A DNA stretch of 64,000 bases from Lachnospiraceae bacterium C6A11 (GCA_000702245.1 JNKY01000013.1:1-64000); one strand, 5' to 3'. Shown: positions 43,319 to 52,852, counted from the stretch's first letter. The notes: a model not told the origin generated them from the letters alone. Made by a program: numbers and translations.

Positions 43319-44407
43319 TCAGCTTACGATCTTCTCCACCTGCTCGCGCTTTTCGAACAGGACGCATCCCCCTGCATGGTCCTCGAGCAGATATCCGCCG
43401 TCTCTCAGTTCTCTGAACAGAGGAGAGTTGACCGCCTCTCTAAGTGACGTATCTTTAACGTTGATATCAGAATATGGCGAAAAAGGACAAGGCTCTGCTC
43501 CGCCGTGTGAATTGATGTGGAAGAAGCCACGGCCTGCCGCTATGCAGCCACCCGAGCTTTTTTCATCACCCGGAAATGATACAAAGACAATCTCCTCCCT
43601 TTCGCGCCTAAGCCGTTCAATCCCGCTGTGAAGGTATTCCCTCTCCTTATCTCCCGGCGCAAGGTTGGCCGTTTCCTCGGTCACCGGTACATATTCCACA
43701 TAAATCACGAGCTTGCAGCCACGGTCCGCAAGCGAAGCAACAAACTCATCCGATGTCACTTCCTTTATATTCTCGGTTGTTACCGTAACCGACGCCCCAA
43801 ATATCAGTCCGCGCGACCTGCACGCATCCATATTTGCGATCAGCTTATCATAAACTCCCTCGCCTCGGCGGTAATCAGTCGTATCCTTACCGCCTTCGAT
43901 GCTCATTACCGGAATCAGATTGCGGCACCTGTCAAAAAGGTCAAAATACCGCTGATCCATATAGGTCCCATTTGTAAATATCGGAAATACAATATTTGTC
44001 ATACGACCGGCAGCTTCTATCACACCTCTTCGGAGCATCGGCTCACCACCTGCCAGAAGGATGAAGCTCACGCCCAATTCATCGGCTTCCCTAAAGAGCC
44101 CGAGCCACTCCTCGTCACTAAGCTGCTCAATCGGACTTCCGTCCGTCGTAGCGTGACTGTTTCTTGAATAACAGCCGGCGCAGTGAAGGTTGCAGCTGCT
44201 GGTTATGCTGGCGATAAGAAATGGAGGAATATGCTCTCCGGCCTTCTCCATTGCCGCTCTCTTTCTTGATGCCTTCTTACTCGCCTTGGCAAACCTCATC
44301 ATGAAAGCACTCTCTTTAGGATTCCTGAACGTGGCCTTCAGAGCATCTCCGACGATCCTCTCCACGCCATTTGTCATATATGTCTGAATGTCAAATTGTT
44401 CCTTCAT
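43319..44407 (-). CDS. Radical SAM protein with C-terminal SPASM-like Cys region
   Basis: The roughly 362-residue protein carries the cluster motif C-x3-C-x2-C in ITSSCNLHCAGCYSRNSH, followed by the GGEP SAM-binding motif (ILLAGGEPMLRR) and IFTNGTYMD. C-terminal cysteines (GGCIAAG, AEPCPFSPY, GGCVLFEK) suggest an auxiliary iron-sulfur site. This is the arrangement of peptide- or protein-modifying radical SAM enzymes. I start it at the ATG at 44407 because AGGAG is 7 nt upstream. It follows the flavodoxin-like reductase and TetR genes; the frameshifted gene follows it. No clear substrate peptide is adjacent. Confidence 0.88.
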   Translation of the reverse strand: MKEQFDIQTYMTNGVERIVGDALKATFRNPKESAFMMRFAKASKKASRKRAAMEKAGEHIPPFLIASITSSCNLHCAGCYSRNSHATTDGSPIEQLSDEEWLGLFREADELGVSFILLAGGEPMLRRGVIEAAGRMTNIVFPIFTNGTYMDQRYFDLFDRCRNLIPVMSIEGGKDTTDYRRGEGVYDKLIANMDACRSRGLIFGASVTVTTENIKEVTSDEFVASLADRGCKLVIYVEYVPVTEETANLAPGDKEREYLHSGIERLRREREEIVFVSFPGDEKSSGGCIAAGRGFFHINSHGGAEPCPFSPYSDINVKDTSLREAVNSPLFRELRDGGYLLEDHAGGCVLFEKREQVEKIVS

Positions 44408-44490
44408 TCCGTGTCTCCTATCTCCAAGGTCCGGACTAATCTCCAAGATCATTCCTATCCCTCAGATCTTTCCGACCTCCAAAGTCTACT

Positions 44491-45186
44491 CTATCTCCAA
44501 GGTCGTCCCTTCTCCAGCCAGCCGTTCTTCTCCCAATAAGCTTTTTCAGCTTCGCCCGAGCCAAGATTAGCCTTCTGAAGCATCCTCATCAACCCAAACA
44601 TCGCTTTAGTTTTGAAGCCCGGCTTCACTCGCTTTTTCCTCAATACTTTATTTGCAAGTCTTGTGGTTGCTTTCTCGATCTTCGCTTTCTTCTTGTCCTT
44701 GACGCCGTTCCAGTTCTTAGCCTGGACGTTCACGCCGTAGGTCAGAGTGTACGGGACACCCCAGTAAAACATGGCGGTCTTTACGTCCTTAACCGCCTTC
44801 TTTGAACCGCTTCCCGCAGCAGTCGATACAACTACAGCCTTTTTACTGAACATGCATTTTCTCGGCTTGTGCGACATCCAGTAATTAAAGGTCAGATCGA
44901 TAAAGCTCTTCATAGGCGCAGACGCCCTCATACAGTAGGTCGGCGTCGTAAATACAAGTACATCTGCCGCCTCAACCGCTGTCATTATCCTGCTCTTCTC
45001 CTCAAAATACGGGCATTTTGTATCATCCTCTACACATGTAAAACATCCTGCGCAAAAATGATTCAGGTCCCTCGGCAGGAAGAATTCTACTATATCCTCC
45101 GGCCTGCCGATCTTTTCTGCCAGCATCTTTCCAACGTTATAGGTGCTACCCTTATGATTCTGTCCATTTATCACAACTATCTTCAT
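44491..45186 (-). CDS. NAD(P)H-dependent FMN reductase / flavodoxin-like protein
   Basis: The 231-residue product has the flavodoxin-like fold: MKIVVINGQNHKGSTYNVGK is the FMN phosphate loop, FCAGCFTCVEDDTKCPYFEE is a Cys-containing loop common in iron-sulfur flavoproteins and azoreductase-like enzymes, and VFTTPTYCMRASAPMKSFID contacts FMN. A basic C-terminal extension follows. AAAGGAG lies 7 nt before the chosen ATG. It starts 4 nt after the TetR gene stop, so the two are one operon and TetR probably controls it. It may supply electrons or act on quinones/xenobiotics; substrate unknown. Confidence 0.88.
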   Translation of the reverse strand: MKIVVINGQNHKGSTYNVGKMLAEKIGRPEDIVEFFLPRDLNHFCAGCFTCVEDDTKCPYFEEKSRIMTAVEAADVLVFTTPTYCMRASAPMKSFIDLTFNYWMSHKPRKCMFSKKAVVVSTAAGSGSKKAVKDVKTAMFYWGVPYTLTYGVNVQAKNWNGVKDKKKAKIEKATTRLANKVLRKKRVKPGFKTKAMFGLMRMLQKANLGSGEAEKAYWEKNGWLEKGRPWR

Positions 45187-45190
45187 ACGT

Positions 45191-45841
45191 TTACTCCTTT
45201 GCATAATCCGGCAAACCGGTGGATGTATTTTCTCCCTTGTACAATCTGCAGAACTGGCGGATATGCTTATCTAGCATCTGCAGCGCCTCTGCCTCTCTCT
45301 CCGGCTCCCTGTCGCACACCGTCATCAGCAGATATATCGGCGAAAAGAACTGCAACGCCATAGTATCCGCATCCTCACTTTTCATACATCCCTGCATGAT
45401 GAGAAGGCTGAACAGTCCGCTCTGGTATTTTAAAGGCTCGTTAAAATACTGATCCGAAAGCATCTTTGCAAGCTCCTTGTCAGAAAACTGCTCCAAAGTG
45501 AGCATCTTTCTGAATTTACATTCATATTCGTCATGAATAAAGAAGGAAAATAGCCCTATACCTATCTTAACAAGCTCATCATCAGAAATATTCTTGTAAA
45601 CTTCAGAATCAATCTGAAAATCAGCGCCGTTAACATTCAGATTGGCCGCTTCTTTATCATATCTATTTCGCATCTCCTGCAGAATAGCATCAAATATATC
45701 CTGCTTACTTTTGTAATGTTTATACAAGGACGGTGCCTTGATCCCAACGCCCTCTGCGATCTGTCCGACAAATACATTTCCATATCCTTTTTCTGAAAAC
45801 AGCGTTAACGCCACATCCAGTATTTTTTTCTTAGTATCCAT
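45191..45841 (-). CDS. TetR family transcriptional regulator
   Basis: The 216-residue product has an N-terminal TetR HTH: KKKILDVALTLFSEKGYGNV, then QIAEGVGIKAPSLYKHYKSK with the recognition helix around APSLYKHY. The remainder is the variable ligand-binding domain. It heads an operon with the FMN reductase and perhaps the radical SAM gene. Its promoter is overlaid by two identical 16-bp palindromes, a strong sign of autoregulation. The ligand is unknown. Confidence 0.95.
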   Translation of the reverse strand: MDTKKKILDVALTLFSEKGYGNVFVGQIAEGVGIKAPSLYKHYKSKQDIFDAILQEMRNRYDKEAANLNVNGADFQIDSEVYKNISDDELVKIGIGLFSFFIHDEYECKFRKMLTLEQFSDKELAKMLSDQYFNEPLKYQSGLFSLLIMQGCMKSEDADTMALQFFSPIYLLMTVCDREPEREAEALQMLDKHIRQFCRLYKGENTSTGLPDYAKE

Positions 45842-45880
45842 GCCCGCCTCCTATGGCTTATTCTTATAAGTTGTCGTCTG

Positions 45881-45928
45881 GCTAATTTGAATTAGCTTTA
45901 TTATAGGCTAATTTGAATTAGCTGTCAA
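45881..45928 (-). promoter_or_regulatory. Consensus promoter with two TetR-type operators
   Basis: TTGACA (45928-45923), 17 nt, TATAAT (45905-45900) on the minus strand, a perfect consensus. GCTAATTTGAATTAGC occurs at 45907-45922, nearly filling the spacer, and at 45881-45896, just downstream of the -10; the copies are 26 bp apart. Confidence 0.93.
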
Positions 45929-45977
45929 GTAGGAATTTAAAAGGACCCGTAATGTGAATTTTTAACTTCTACCAATT

Positions 45978-46009
45978 TAAAAGAGCCCGCTGCCTTCCGG
46001 CAACAGGCC
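45978..46009 (-). terminator. Intrinsic terminator
   Basis: GCCTGTTGCC-GGAA-GGCAGCGGGC followed by TCTTTTAAATT on the minus strand, about 160 nt beyond the 46170 gene. The 46010-46169 stretch between them holds no recognisable gene. Confidence 0.85.
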
Positions 46010-46169
46010 CCTAACCACTTCTATTCCGGTCGATCTATCTTCTATAAACTGCAGTTTATCCATCTAAAACTCTCCTCGTTACCTACTACAAGCTCTGTAT
46101 AATCGGTTCCAGCGTTCTAATCTGTCAATCAATTATTATGGGTAATTTACGGATTTGACTTACATATCT

Positions 46170-46577
46170 CTAGTCACAAATATAGAATTCAAGAATGACG
46201 AATTCATTTCCCTTTTGTAATAAGCGGCAAGTACTCCACAGATAACCATACGCAGCGTAAGAGCCGTCCGCCCACACATTATAGTATCCATCCGCGCTCT
46301 GCGCGATATTAACAAGTTTTGAGGTAATCTCATCCTCAAAATACCACTCCCGGCAAATCGCTTCCATATCTGCAGCCAACTCATCCACCTTTGTCAGCGT
46401 AATATTATCGTCCGCCCCTATAACCTTATTCTTAACAAGAATGCCTTTCAACGGTTTCTGATCTGACATATTCATCGGAACAGATTCACACCAAAGGCTG
46501 AAAGTGATCTGACTTTCCGCATAGCCTGCTCTATTTATTTCCTCTTCAATCGCCTTAAGCTCCGTAAACATCGACAT
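46170..46577 (-). CDS. Conserved-looking hypothetical protein, 135 residues
   Basis: The product MSMFTELKAIEEEINRAGYA... is soluble and acidic. It has aromatic-rich segments (ITFSLWCESVPMNMSD; NVWADGSYAAYGYLWSTCRL) and no signal peptide or known motif. It could be an immunity or SMI1/DUF-type small protein by general character, but nothing specific supports this. AAAGGAA lies before the ATG. It is flanked by terminators on both sides, so it is transcribed alone. Confidence 0.65.
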   Translation of the reverse strand: MSMFTELKAIEEEINRAGYAESQITFSLWCESVPMNMSDQKPLKGILVKNKVIGADDNITLTKVDELAADMEAICREWYFEDEITSKLVNIAQSADGYYNVWADGSYAAYGYLWSTCRLLQKGNEFVILEFYICD

Positions 46578-46619
46578 TTCCTTTTACCTCTAAAACGTAC
46601 AAACGGTCCCCTAAACGGT

Positions 46620-46653
46620 AAAAGAGCCTGCCGTTCTTGCGGCAAGCTCTTTT
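46620..46653. terminator. Bidirectional terminator
   Basis: AAAAGAGCCTGCCG / GCGGCAAGCTCTTTT forms a long stem with one mismatch and a 5-nt loop. It lies 43 nt upstream of the 46170 gene and could end a transcript in either direction. Confidence 0.85.
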
Positions 46654-46958
46654 GGAGAAGGTATTTTGTTACTTATGGGGTGTAGCAAAAAACTATATAA
46701 TGTATTGGGGGGTTACAAGTGTTATTATATTCAAAACGGTGCAAAAGTGTTCACAAAAAACAGTTTTTTTTACCCTCTTTTTTGTGCAACATGACGAAGA
46801 GGGTGTTTTATGTAAAGAAAAGTGCACAATTTCTTGTGCATATTGTTCACTTTATAGCTCTGTAATAGAAAATATGCACAAAAGTCCCCTCAAATAAAAT
46901 TTTAAATCAGAACGAAATTGTGCAGACTTCATAAAGTCTTAATTTTTTCCATTCATCC
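46654..46958. other. Intergenic region without a supported gene
   Basis: About 300 bp, AT-rich. A plus-strand open frame of 86 codons covers 46637-46897 but begins inside the terminator hairpin, has no ribosome site and shows no protein-like pattern. GTGCACAATTTCTTGTGCA forms an imperfect palindrome near 46822-46841. I see nothing else. Confidence 0.6.
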
Positions 46959-47004
46959 AAAAATAGCATCGCCGGACATTACTTCCATAAAGTATTGTCC
47001 GGCG
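46959..47004 (-). terminator. Terminator after ftsH
   Basis: CGCCGGACAATACTT / AAGTAATGTCCGGCG with a 5-nt loop, then ATGCTATTTTTGG on the minus strand, 14 nt past the ftsH stop. Confidence 0.85.
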
Positions 47005-47017
47005 AAACATGAACATT

Positions 47018-48838
47018 TTATTCCGCAAACAGCGCTTCAAATTCACTGCCCGTTATCTTCTCCTTCTCAAGCAGGAGCTCTGAACACTTATGAAGCACGT
47101 TCATATTCTTCACTATAATGGCCTTAGCCGCCTTATAGCACTCATCGATGATTCTCTTCACCTCAGCATCGATATCGGCTGCAACAGCCTCTCCGTAGCT
47201 TCTGGCGTGTCCGAGGTCTCTTCCAAGGAATACCTCGTCATCTTCATTTGTTTCATAATTGATAGGTCCGACCTTCTCAGAGAAACCGTATTTGATGACC
47301 ATCTCTCTGGCTGTCTGGGAAGCCTGCTTGATATCCTGCGACGCGCCGGTGGTAATATCATCAAATATCAGCTCCTCGGCTATTCTTCCGCCGAAATCAA
47401 CCATGATAGTCTGAAGCATCTTCTTTCTTGTATTAAATACGTTATCATTTTCCGGAAGCGGCATGGTGTAGCCCGCAGCTCCGACACCGGTTGGGATGAT
47501 CGAAACCGTATGCACCGGTCCAACCTCTGAAAGCTCATGGAAAAGTATCGCATGGCCTGTCTCATGATAAGCCGTGATCTTTCTTTCCTTCTCAGGAACA
47601 AGCCTTGAACGCTTCTCTGTACCGATACCAACCTTGATAAATGATTTATCAACATCACTCTTCGTGATGAACTGTCTGTTATCCTTAGCCGCCGCGATCG
47701 CAGACTCGTTCATAAGGTTCTCCAGATCCGCTCCAGCGAAGCCTGAGGTTGTCCTTGCGATCTCGTGAAGATCCACGTCATCGCCAAGCCTCTTATTTCT
47801 TGTATGAACCTTGAGGATCTCCTCACGCCCCTTAACGTCAGGTCTGTGAACAGTAACCTTACGGTCGAAACGTCCCGGACGAAGGATTGCAGGGTCAAGT
47901 ATATCAACTCGGTTTGTTGCTGCAAGCACGATGATGCCCTGGTTCACGCCGAAACCATCCATCTCAACGAGGAGCTGGTTAAGTGTCTGCTCTCTCTCGT
48001 CGTGGCCGCCGCCGAGACCTGTACCTCTTCTTCTCGCAACAGCATCGATCTCATCAATAAATACCATACATGGTGCGTTCTTCTTCGCCTCATTGAAGAG
48101 GTCTCTTACACGGCTCGCACCGACACCGACAAACATCTCAACGAAATCAGAACCGGAAATAGAGAAGAACGGAACGTCCGCCTCGCCCGAAACTGCCTTC
48201 GCGAGAAGTGTCTTACCTGTTCCCGGAGGGCCTACGAGAAGTATACCCTTAGGGATGCGCGCGCCCATATCGTTGTATTTTGCAGGATGCTTCAGGAAAT
48301 CAACGACCTCCGCAAGATCCTCCTTCTCCTCCACAAGTCCCGCAACATCCTTGAACTTGATGCCTGTGTGAACATCCTTCTTGGCACGGCTGTTGCCGAA
48401 GTTCATCAGCTTCTGGTTGCCACCGCCGGAAACGCTCTGTCCCATGATCACCATCAGGATGATCAGTGCCAGGATCACCGCAAATATATACGGTGCCAGC
48501 CTCTGGAAAAGCGTCGGCCTCTCAACATCATCAAGTTTTATTGTGATCGAATCCTCGTAGTCCTTGCAGACCTTCTGCGTGTCCTTGACATCCGACGTGT
48601 AGAAAACTATCTGCGAACCGTCGGTATACGTTACATATACCTTACCGGTCGGTATCTCGCTGTTCTGGGCGATCTCAACCTCGTCGATCATTCCCTTCTT
48701 CAGCTCCGCCTTCAGATTATCATTTGTATAGGCCGTGTAAATATCCGCCCCACTGTTGGAAATAACGTAGTAAAGCACTATTCCGATCAGCAGAAGGACG
48801 AAATATATGCCAAGTCCTCTGTATGCGCCTTTCTTCAT
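47018..48838 (-). CDS. ftsH: ATP-dependent zinc metalloprotease FtsH
   Basis: FtsH is a membrane-anchored AAA protease degrading misfolded membrane proteins and regulators. The 606-residue product has two N-terminal membrane segments (about 7-25 and 112-132) around an extracytoplasmic domain. The AAA module carries Walker A GPPGTGKT, Walker B FIDEIDA, and the second region of homology ([21 protein letters not shown]). The zinc site HETGHAIL is complete, with a downstream Asp-containing segment. Length is normal. It is the last gene of the rqcP-divIC-tilS-hpt-ftsH order common in Firmicutes. Confidence 0.98.
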   Translation of the reverse strand: MKKGAYRGLGIYFVLLLIGIVLYYVISNSGADIYTAYTNDNLKAELKKGMIDEVEIAQNSEIPTGKVYVTYTDGSQIVFYTSDVKDTQKVCKDYEDSITIKLDDVERPTLFQRLAPYIFAVILALIILMVIMGQSVSGGGNQKLMNFGNSRAKKDVHTGIKFKDVAGLVEEKEDLAEVVDFLKHPAKYNDMGARIPKGILLVGPPGTGKTLLAKAVSGEADVPFFSISGSDFVEMFVGVGASRVRDLFNEAKKNAPCMVFIDEIDAVARRRGTGLGGGHDEREQTLNQLLVEMDGFGVNQGIIVLAATNRVDILDPAILRPGRFDRKVTVHRPDVKGREEILKVHTRNKRLGDDVDLHEIARTTSGFAGADLENLMNESAIAAAKDNRQFITKSDVDKSFIKVGIGTEKRSRLVPEKERKITAYHETGHAILFHELSEVGPVHTVSIIPTGVGAAGYTMPLPENDNVFNTRKKMLQTIMVDFGGRIAEELIFDDITTGASQDIKQASQTAREMVIKYGFSEKVGPINYETNEDDEVFLGRDLGHARSYGEAVAADIDAEVKRIIDECYKAAKAIIVKNMNVLHKCSELLLEKEKITGSEFEALFAE

Positions 48839-48952
48839 TTATCGATGTACTCCTTTTTTCTGTATATATATACTCATATATACGCATAATTATACTTACT
48901 CAGTTGTAGCAAAATACACCTTCGCGAGCATATTTATGTGTAATCTATTTCA

Positions 48953-49471
48953 TTATTCAATCACCGCAATATAAGGCAGATTGCGGTATTTCTGAGCATA
49001 ATCAAGTCCGAAACCTACTATATATTTGTCAGGAATAACGAACCCGGACATCTCAACCTTACACTCAACAACCCTTCTGTCCGGCTTATCGAGCAGTGTG
49101 ATGATCTTAAGGCTCTTCGGCTTTCTGTCCTCAAACAGCCTTCTAACATAAGAAAGTGTCCTTCCCGAATCAACGATATCCTCTACTATCACAACATCCC
49201 TGCCTTCAATTGACTCATCAAGATCCTTGTTGAGTCGTACTATTCCCGAAGAGCTCGTACCGTCTCCATAGCTTGAAACGGAGATAAAATCCATAGTCAC
49301 CTCAGACTTCATGTTCTTTGCGAGCTCGCTCAGAAACATAACGCTTCCCTTAAGGATGCCTATGAGATGCACCGTCTTGCCTTCATATTGCTTATCAAGC
49401 TCTGCGGCCATCTCCTTTATGCGTACTTCAAGTTCTTCCTGGCTTATCATTACTTCGAATTTATTATTCAT
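48953..49471 (-). CDS. hpt: Hypoxanthine phosphoribosyltransferase
   Basis: Hpt converts hypoxanthine and guanine with PRPP to IMP and GMP in purine salvage. The 172-residue product has the PRPP loop VVIVEDIVDSGRTL, the flexible-loop region DFISVSSYGDGTSSSG and C-terminal VGFGLDYAQKYRNLP. Its start overlaps the tilS stop by 4 nt (ATGA), a coupling typical of tilS-hpt-ftsH operons. There is a 114-nt gap to ftsH. Confidence 0.97.
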   Translation of the reverse strand: MNNKFEVMISQEELEVRIKEMAAELDKQYEGKTVHLIGILKGSVMFLSELAKNMKSEVTMDFISVSSYGDGTSSSGIVRLNKDLDESIEGRDVVIVEDIVDSGRTLSYVRRLFEDRKPKSLKIITLLDKPDRRVVECKVEMSGFVIPDKYIVGFGLDYAQKYRNLPYIAVIE

Positions 49472-50970
49472 CTTTTTCCCTCCGGTTGTTCTTTATATTC
49501 TACGATCATAACCTTTTTCGTCGACTCCTTCACTTTGAAGGCCTCGCTTATCCTGCATCCGACAGCCCAGATGACCTCATTCTCGGAGGAAAGCACCGGA
49601 ACCCTCTTTCTCTCCTCTCGGTCCATCTTCATATCCGTAAACAGCCTCGACAGCTTCTTGCTGCCGTCCGCAGTCACTCTGATATAGTCTCCCTGCTCAG
49701 GATACCTGAAACAAAGCTTACCACAAATCCTGTCATAATCAAACATTTTTATGAAATCTTCCCGCGGAATAGCTGTATTTTCTGTATATTCACAGATCCT
49801 TATGGAAAATACGCCCGCGCCGAAGCTGTAATCACCTTCACCGTCCACAAATACCCTAACAGCCTCCGTGCCGTCAGCTTTCTTCTCAAATACAAGCTCG
49901 CCGTAGCTTCTCCTGACGCATATGTCGTAAGGCATATCAAGCTGCTTACCGCTCTCGAGGCTTCTCAGCCCGTCGATCAGGCTTAAATGCTGCCTCGTGA
50001 TGTCCTTACGCCTGCCCGCAAGCTTCTCCAGCGCCCGTAAATACACCTCATACCGCACCAGACGGAGCTTACCCTCAAGATCATCTATTTTTAGTCTTAC
50101 ACTACTGACAGCTGTATCAATACTACCATTTTCCGAAGTCCCCAAATATATATCACACTTCTTTTCAGCATTAGCATTATCATCCACTGTCACTGAGTTG
50201 CAGCTGTTTTTCGATCTATCAACCTTCTCACATCGAAGTTCCACCCTCACTGCCTCAGCTGCAATATATCCATACAGCTCACTCAGATCCTCAGCCGCCT
50301 CGATCATATGCTCCTTCGCGCCGGCATTCAGCTCAGCCATCCTCGGAAGTATTTCATGCCTGATGAGGTTTCTCGAATATTCGGTCTCGTTATTTGTCGA
50401 ATCGGTCACATAGTCCTGCCCAAGCTCTGCAAGATAGGCCTCGATCTCACGCCTGCTCGTTCCAAGAAGCGGCCTTATGATACAGCCTCTTCTAGCCTGG
50501 ATCCCCGCAAGGCCCCTTATACTGCTTCCTCTGGCCATATTAAATACAACCGTCTCCGCAAGATCGTCACTGTTATGAGCAACAGCTATCTTCGTGAACT
50601 GCCTGTCCTGCCTTACCTCTTCAAAGAGCTCATAACGCATAAGGCGGCCGGCTTCTTCCTCAGTCAGTCCTTTTTCCTTCGCGAGCGCAGGGATGTCCTT
50701 CCTGAAGGTCACAAGCTCGACACCAAGCCTCTCGCAGCTCTCTCTTACGAAGCTTTCGTCCCTGTCCGCTTCAGCGCCTCTTATCATATGATTAAGGTGT
50801 ACAGCCACGAGCTTAAGATCAAACTCCTTCTTAAGGCTGTTAAGCATCAGAAGAAGGCTCATCGAATCAGCACCGCCGGAAAGTCCTACGACTATTCCGT
50901 CGCCCCTGGCGATAAGATCGTTCTCAATCATGTATTTTCTTGCCTTTTCTACAAATCTGCTGTATTCCAT
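49468..50970 (-). CDS. tilS: tRNA(Ile)-lysidine synthase
   Basis: TilS attaches lysine to C34 of the CAU-anticodon tRNA-Ile so that it reads AUA. The roughly 500-residue product has the PP-loop VVGLSGGADSMSLLLML, the VHLNHMIRGAEADRDE segment, VAHNSDDLAETVVFNMARG, and C-terminal TilS domains. The ATG at 50970 begins MEYSRFVEKARKYMIEND, aligning with the family; GAGCGG upstream is a weak site, and an earlier ATG at 51027 would add 19 atypical residues. The window uses ATA codons freely, consistent with need for this enzyme. Confidence 0.96.
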   Translation of the reverse strand: MEYSRFVEKARKYMIENDLIARGDGIVVGLSGGADSMSLLLMLNSLKKEFDLKLVAVHLNHMIRGAEADRDESFVRESCERLGVELVTFRKDIPALAKEKGLTEEEAGRLMRYELFEEVRQDRQFTKIAVAHNSDDLAETVVFNMARGSSIRGLAGIQARRGCIIRPLLGTSRREIEAYLAELGQDYVTDSTNNETEYSRNLIRHEILPRMAELNAGAKEHMIEAAEDLSELYGYIAAEAVRVELRCEKVDRSKNSCNSVTVDDNANAEKKCDIYLGTSENGSIDTAVSSVRLKIDDLEGKLRLVRYEVYLRALEKLAGRRKDITRQHLSLIDGLRSLESGKQLDMPYDICVRRSYGELVFEKKADGTEAVRVFVDGEGDYSFGAGVFSIRICEYTENTAIPREDFIKMFDYDRICGKLCFRYPEQGDYIRVTADGSKKLSRLFTDMKMDREERKRVPVLSSENEVIWAVGCRISEAFKVKESTKKVMIVEYKEQPEGKR

Positions 50971-51091
50971 ATGATCCGCTCTAATTATTATCTTTACTGC
51001 GTAGGTGTGACTTACGTCGCACGCCACCCCTCGCCTATCGGCTCATTATCTACGCAAAAAAGAGCAGTTAACCCAAGTTTGTTAACCGCTC

Positions 51092-51484
51092 TTAATCTTC
51101 ACGTGGTTTTATCACTATCTCGTCCGGATAAACAAGTCCAAGTTTATCTTTTGCTTCATCCTCAATATATTTCCTGGTCTTCATGTACTTCTGCTGCTGC
51201 TCAAGATCTGTCTTCTTCTGCTTAACATTCGTAAGCTCGGTCTCAAGCTGCTTCTCTGTTATCGTCAGCTCCTGCGACTTAACATGAAGATCATAAGCTC
51301 TGATGGTCGTAACGGTTGTGACAACCAAAAGCGCCGCGATAACAAGCAGGAGTCCAAGCTTAGACTGCTTCTTACCCCTTCTCATATTGCGGTATTCCCT
51401 GTGCTGCGCCTGAATACTTCTGGTCTGCTGCTTATGTCTTATTCTATCTCTTTTTGCCTGTGAAATAACTCTCTGTCTGCTCAT
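51092..51484 (-). CDS. Septum formation initiator family protein (FtsB/DivIC-like)
   Basis: The roughly 130-residue product has a very basic cytoplasmic N-terminus (about 1-40), one membrane segment (LGLLLVIAALLVVTTVTTI), then a coiled coil (LTITEKQLETELTNVKQKK) and the DivIC-type end EDEAKDKLGLVYPDEIVIK. These bitopic proteins form a complex with FtsL and FtsQ/DivIB at the division site. It lies between rqcP and tilS, the usual place for divIC in Firmicutes. The ATG at 51484 is preferred over one 12 codons upstream. Confidence 0.9.
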   Translation of the reverse strand: MSRQRVISQAKRDRIRHKQQTRSIQAQHREYRNMRRGKKQSKLGLLLVIAALLVVTTVTTIRAYDLHVKSQELTITEKQLETELTNVKQKKTDLEQQQKYMKTRKYIEDEAKDKLGLVYPDEIVIKPRED

Positions 51485-51614
51485 ACGACCCCACAACCAT
51501 AGTTTTTTAGAAATGAACACAAATCCATAATACCAACTTTACATAATATTTTCAATACCAATTTATGTATTTTAGCTTATATTTTTGCGATTTCTCGCCG
51601 GAAAAGTCATATTT

Positions 51615-51854
51615 CTACAGGTATTTGAACATTTCTGCGGCATTTTCCTTCTTTGTGGTGTCCATAATGGCTGTTACCTCAGCCTTAACTGACTTGTCGC
51701 CGAAGCCTATCTCTATCACATCGCCGACCTTAACGTCATAGGAAGCTCTTACCACCTTGCCGTTCACACTTACTCTTCCTGCATCGCAGGCCTCGTTCGC
51801 GATGGTTCTTCTCTTAATAAGGCGCGAAACCTTTAAATACTTGTCCAGTCTCAT
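51615..51854 (-). CDS. rqcP: RNA-binding S4 domain protein RqcP
   Basis: The 79-residue S4-domain protein starts MRLDKYLKVSRLIKRRTIAN and continues ACDAGRVSVNGKVVRASYDVKVGD, the alpha-L RNA-binding motif of the Hsp15/YabO (RqcP) family. In B. subtilis RqcP binds the obstructed 50S subunit and works with RqcH in Ala-tailing ribosome quality control. It sits between hup and divIC, the conserved context of yabO/rqcP. Confidence 0.95.
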   Translation of the reverse strand: MRLDKYLKVSRLIKRRTIANEACDAGRVSVNGKVVRASYDVKVGDVIEIGFGDKSVKAEVTAIMDTTKKENAAEMFKYL

Positions 51855-51994
51855 AATTATCCTTTCTGTCCGGGCACAACGCCCGACCTCTTATCTTCCG
51901 TCCGTCAGGCAGTATCTTCCTTTCGGCGGACGTGTATATAACAAAGGATGCAGCATTCGCATGCTGCATCCTTCATAAAGCGTGTTATCTATGA

Positions 51995-52267
51995 TTAGTT
52001 GATAGCATCCTTTAATGCCTTACCAGCTTTGAACTTAGGAGCCTTAGAAGCCTTAATCTTCATAGACTTACCTGTTCTTGGGTTACGTCCCTGTCTAGCA
52101 GGTCTCTTAAGTACATCGAATGTACCGAAGCCAACTAACTGAACCTTCTCACCCTTCTTAAGCTCTGCAGCTACTACATCTGTGAAAGCCTTAAGTGCCT
52201 TCTCTGCATCTACCTTCTTAATTTCAGCCTTTTCAGCGATTGCTGCAACTAATTCTGTCTTGTTCAT
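51995..52267 (-). CDS. hup: HU family DNA-binding protein
   Basis: The 90-residue product is a standard HU: MNKTELVAAIAEKAEIKKVD forms the helical dimerisation body, GFGTFDVLKRPARQGRNPRTG provides the DNA-binding beta arms with the conserved RNPRTG tip, and APKFKAGKALKDAIN ends the fold. It is an abundant nucleoid protein. GGAGG lies before the ATG and a consensus promoter about 70 nt upstream. Confidence 0.98.
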   Translation of the reverse strand: MNKTELVAAIAEKAEIKKVDAEKALKAFTDVVAAELKKGEKVQLVGFGTFDVLKRPARQGRNPRTGKSMKIKASKAPKFKAGKALKDAIN

Positions 52268-52335
52268 TTAAATATCCTCCTCAATATAAAATACTTGGAA
52301 CCCCAAGTTGATAAATGAACCAACGTCCATATACA

Positions 52336-52364
52336 TTTATAATGAAAAAAGGTCATTTTGTCAA
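52336..52364 (-). promoter_or_regulatory. hup promoter
   Basis: TTGACA (52364-52359), 17 nt, TATAAA (52341-52336) on the minus strand, consistent with the high expression expected of HU. Confidence 0.85.
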
Positions 52365-52411
52365 GTAAAACTTTGATTTTTTGGCTAATTTCCGTCATTT
52401 TTCGGCCTTTT

Positions 52412-52852
52412 TCATGCCCGTATTTTACGAATAAAGGTCACGATCACGAATCCGGTTAAAAAGCCTGCTGAATCAAGCCAGACATCCTGTAACATGCCCG
52501 CTCTTCCCGGCGTAAACAGCTGAATTGTCTCATCTATCATGGCTGCCAGAAGTCCCATCAGAAGCACTCCGTGGTTATCAAGCTTTCGACTCGCATTCTT
52601 CAGGCACGTCATCTCTGTGCCGAGGATCATATATTCCGTGAAATGCATGCATTTTCTGAGAAGATGCCCGCTTGAGGCCTGTTCCTCGCCCTTCATGAAA
52701 GGAAACAGCTTGGAAAGCACGCCCTTCAGCCAGTCCGTCATATCCGATGACAGCTTCCCGGGTATCATTGAGTTGCCCCAGATAAATACCAGCGTTATTA
52801 TGATCAGTATTATTATAAGCCTTTTATGATCGTTTTTACGTTTAGCAGCCAC
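52412..52852 (-). CDS. VanZ family membrane protein
   Basis: The 146-residue product has an N-terminal membrane segment (LIIILIIITLVFIWGNSMIPG) and then the VanZ pattern: KCMHFTEYMILGTEMTCL, a membrane helix (VLLMGLLAAMIDETIQLFTP, with the conserved DE-Q) and GRAGMLQDVWLDSAGFLTG. VanZ-like proteins confer low-level teicoplanin resistance in one context, but most are of unknown function. It is on the minus strand just upstream of hup but separated from it by the hup promoter. Confidence 0.92.
   Translation of the reverse strand: MAAKRKNDHKRLIIILIIITLVFIWGNSMIPGKLSSDMTDWLKGVLSKLFPFMKGEEQASSGHLLRKCMHFTEYMILGTEMTCLKNASRKLDNHGVLLMGLLAAMIDETIQLFTPGRAGMLQDVWLDSAGFLTGFVIVTFIRKIRA

Noticed and set aside
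46637-46897. 86-codon plus-strand frame
   Set aside because: Begins inside a terminator hairpin with no ribosome site; composition is not protein-like.
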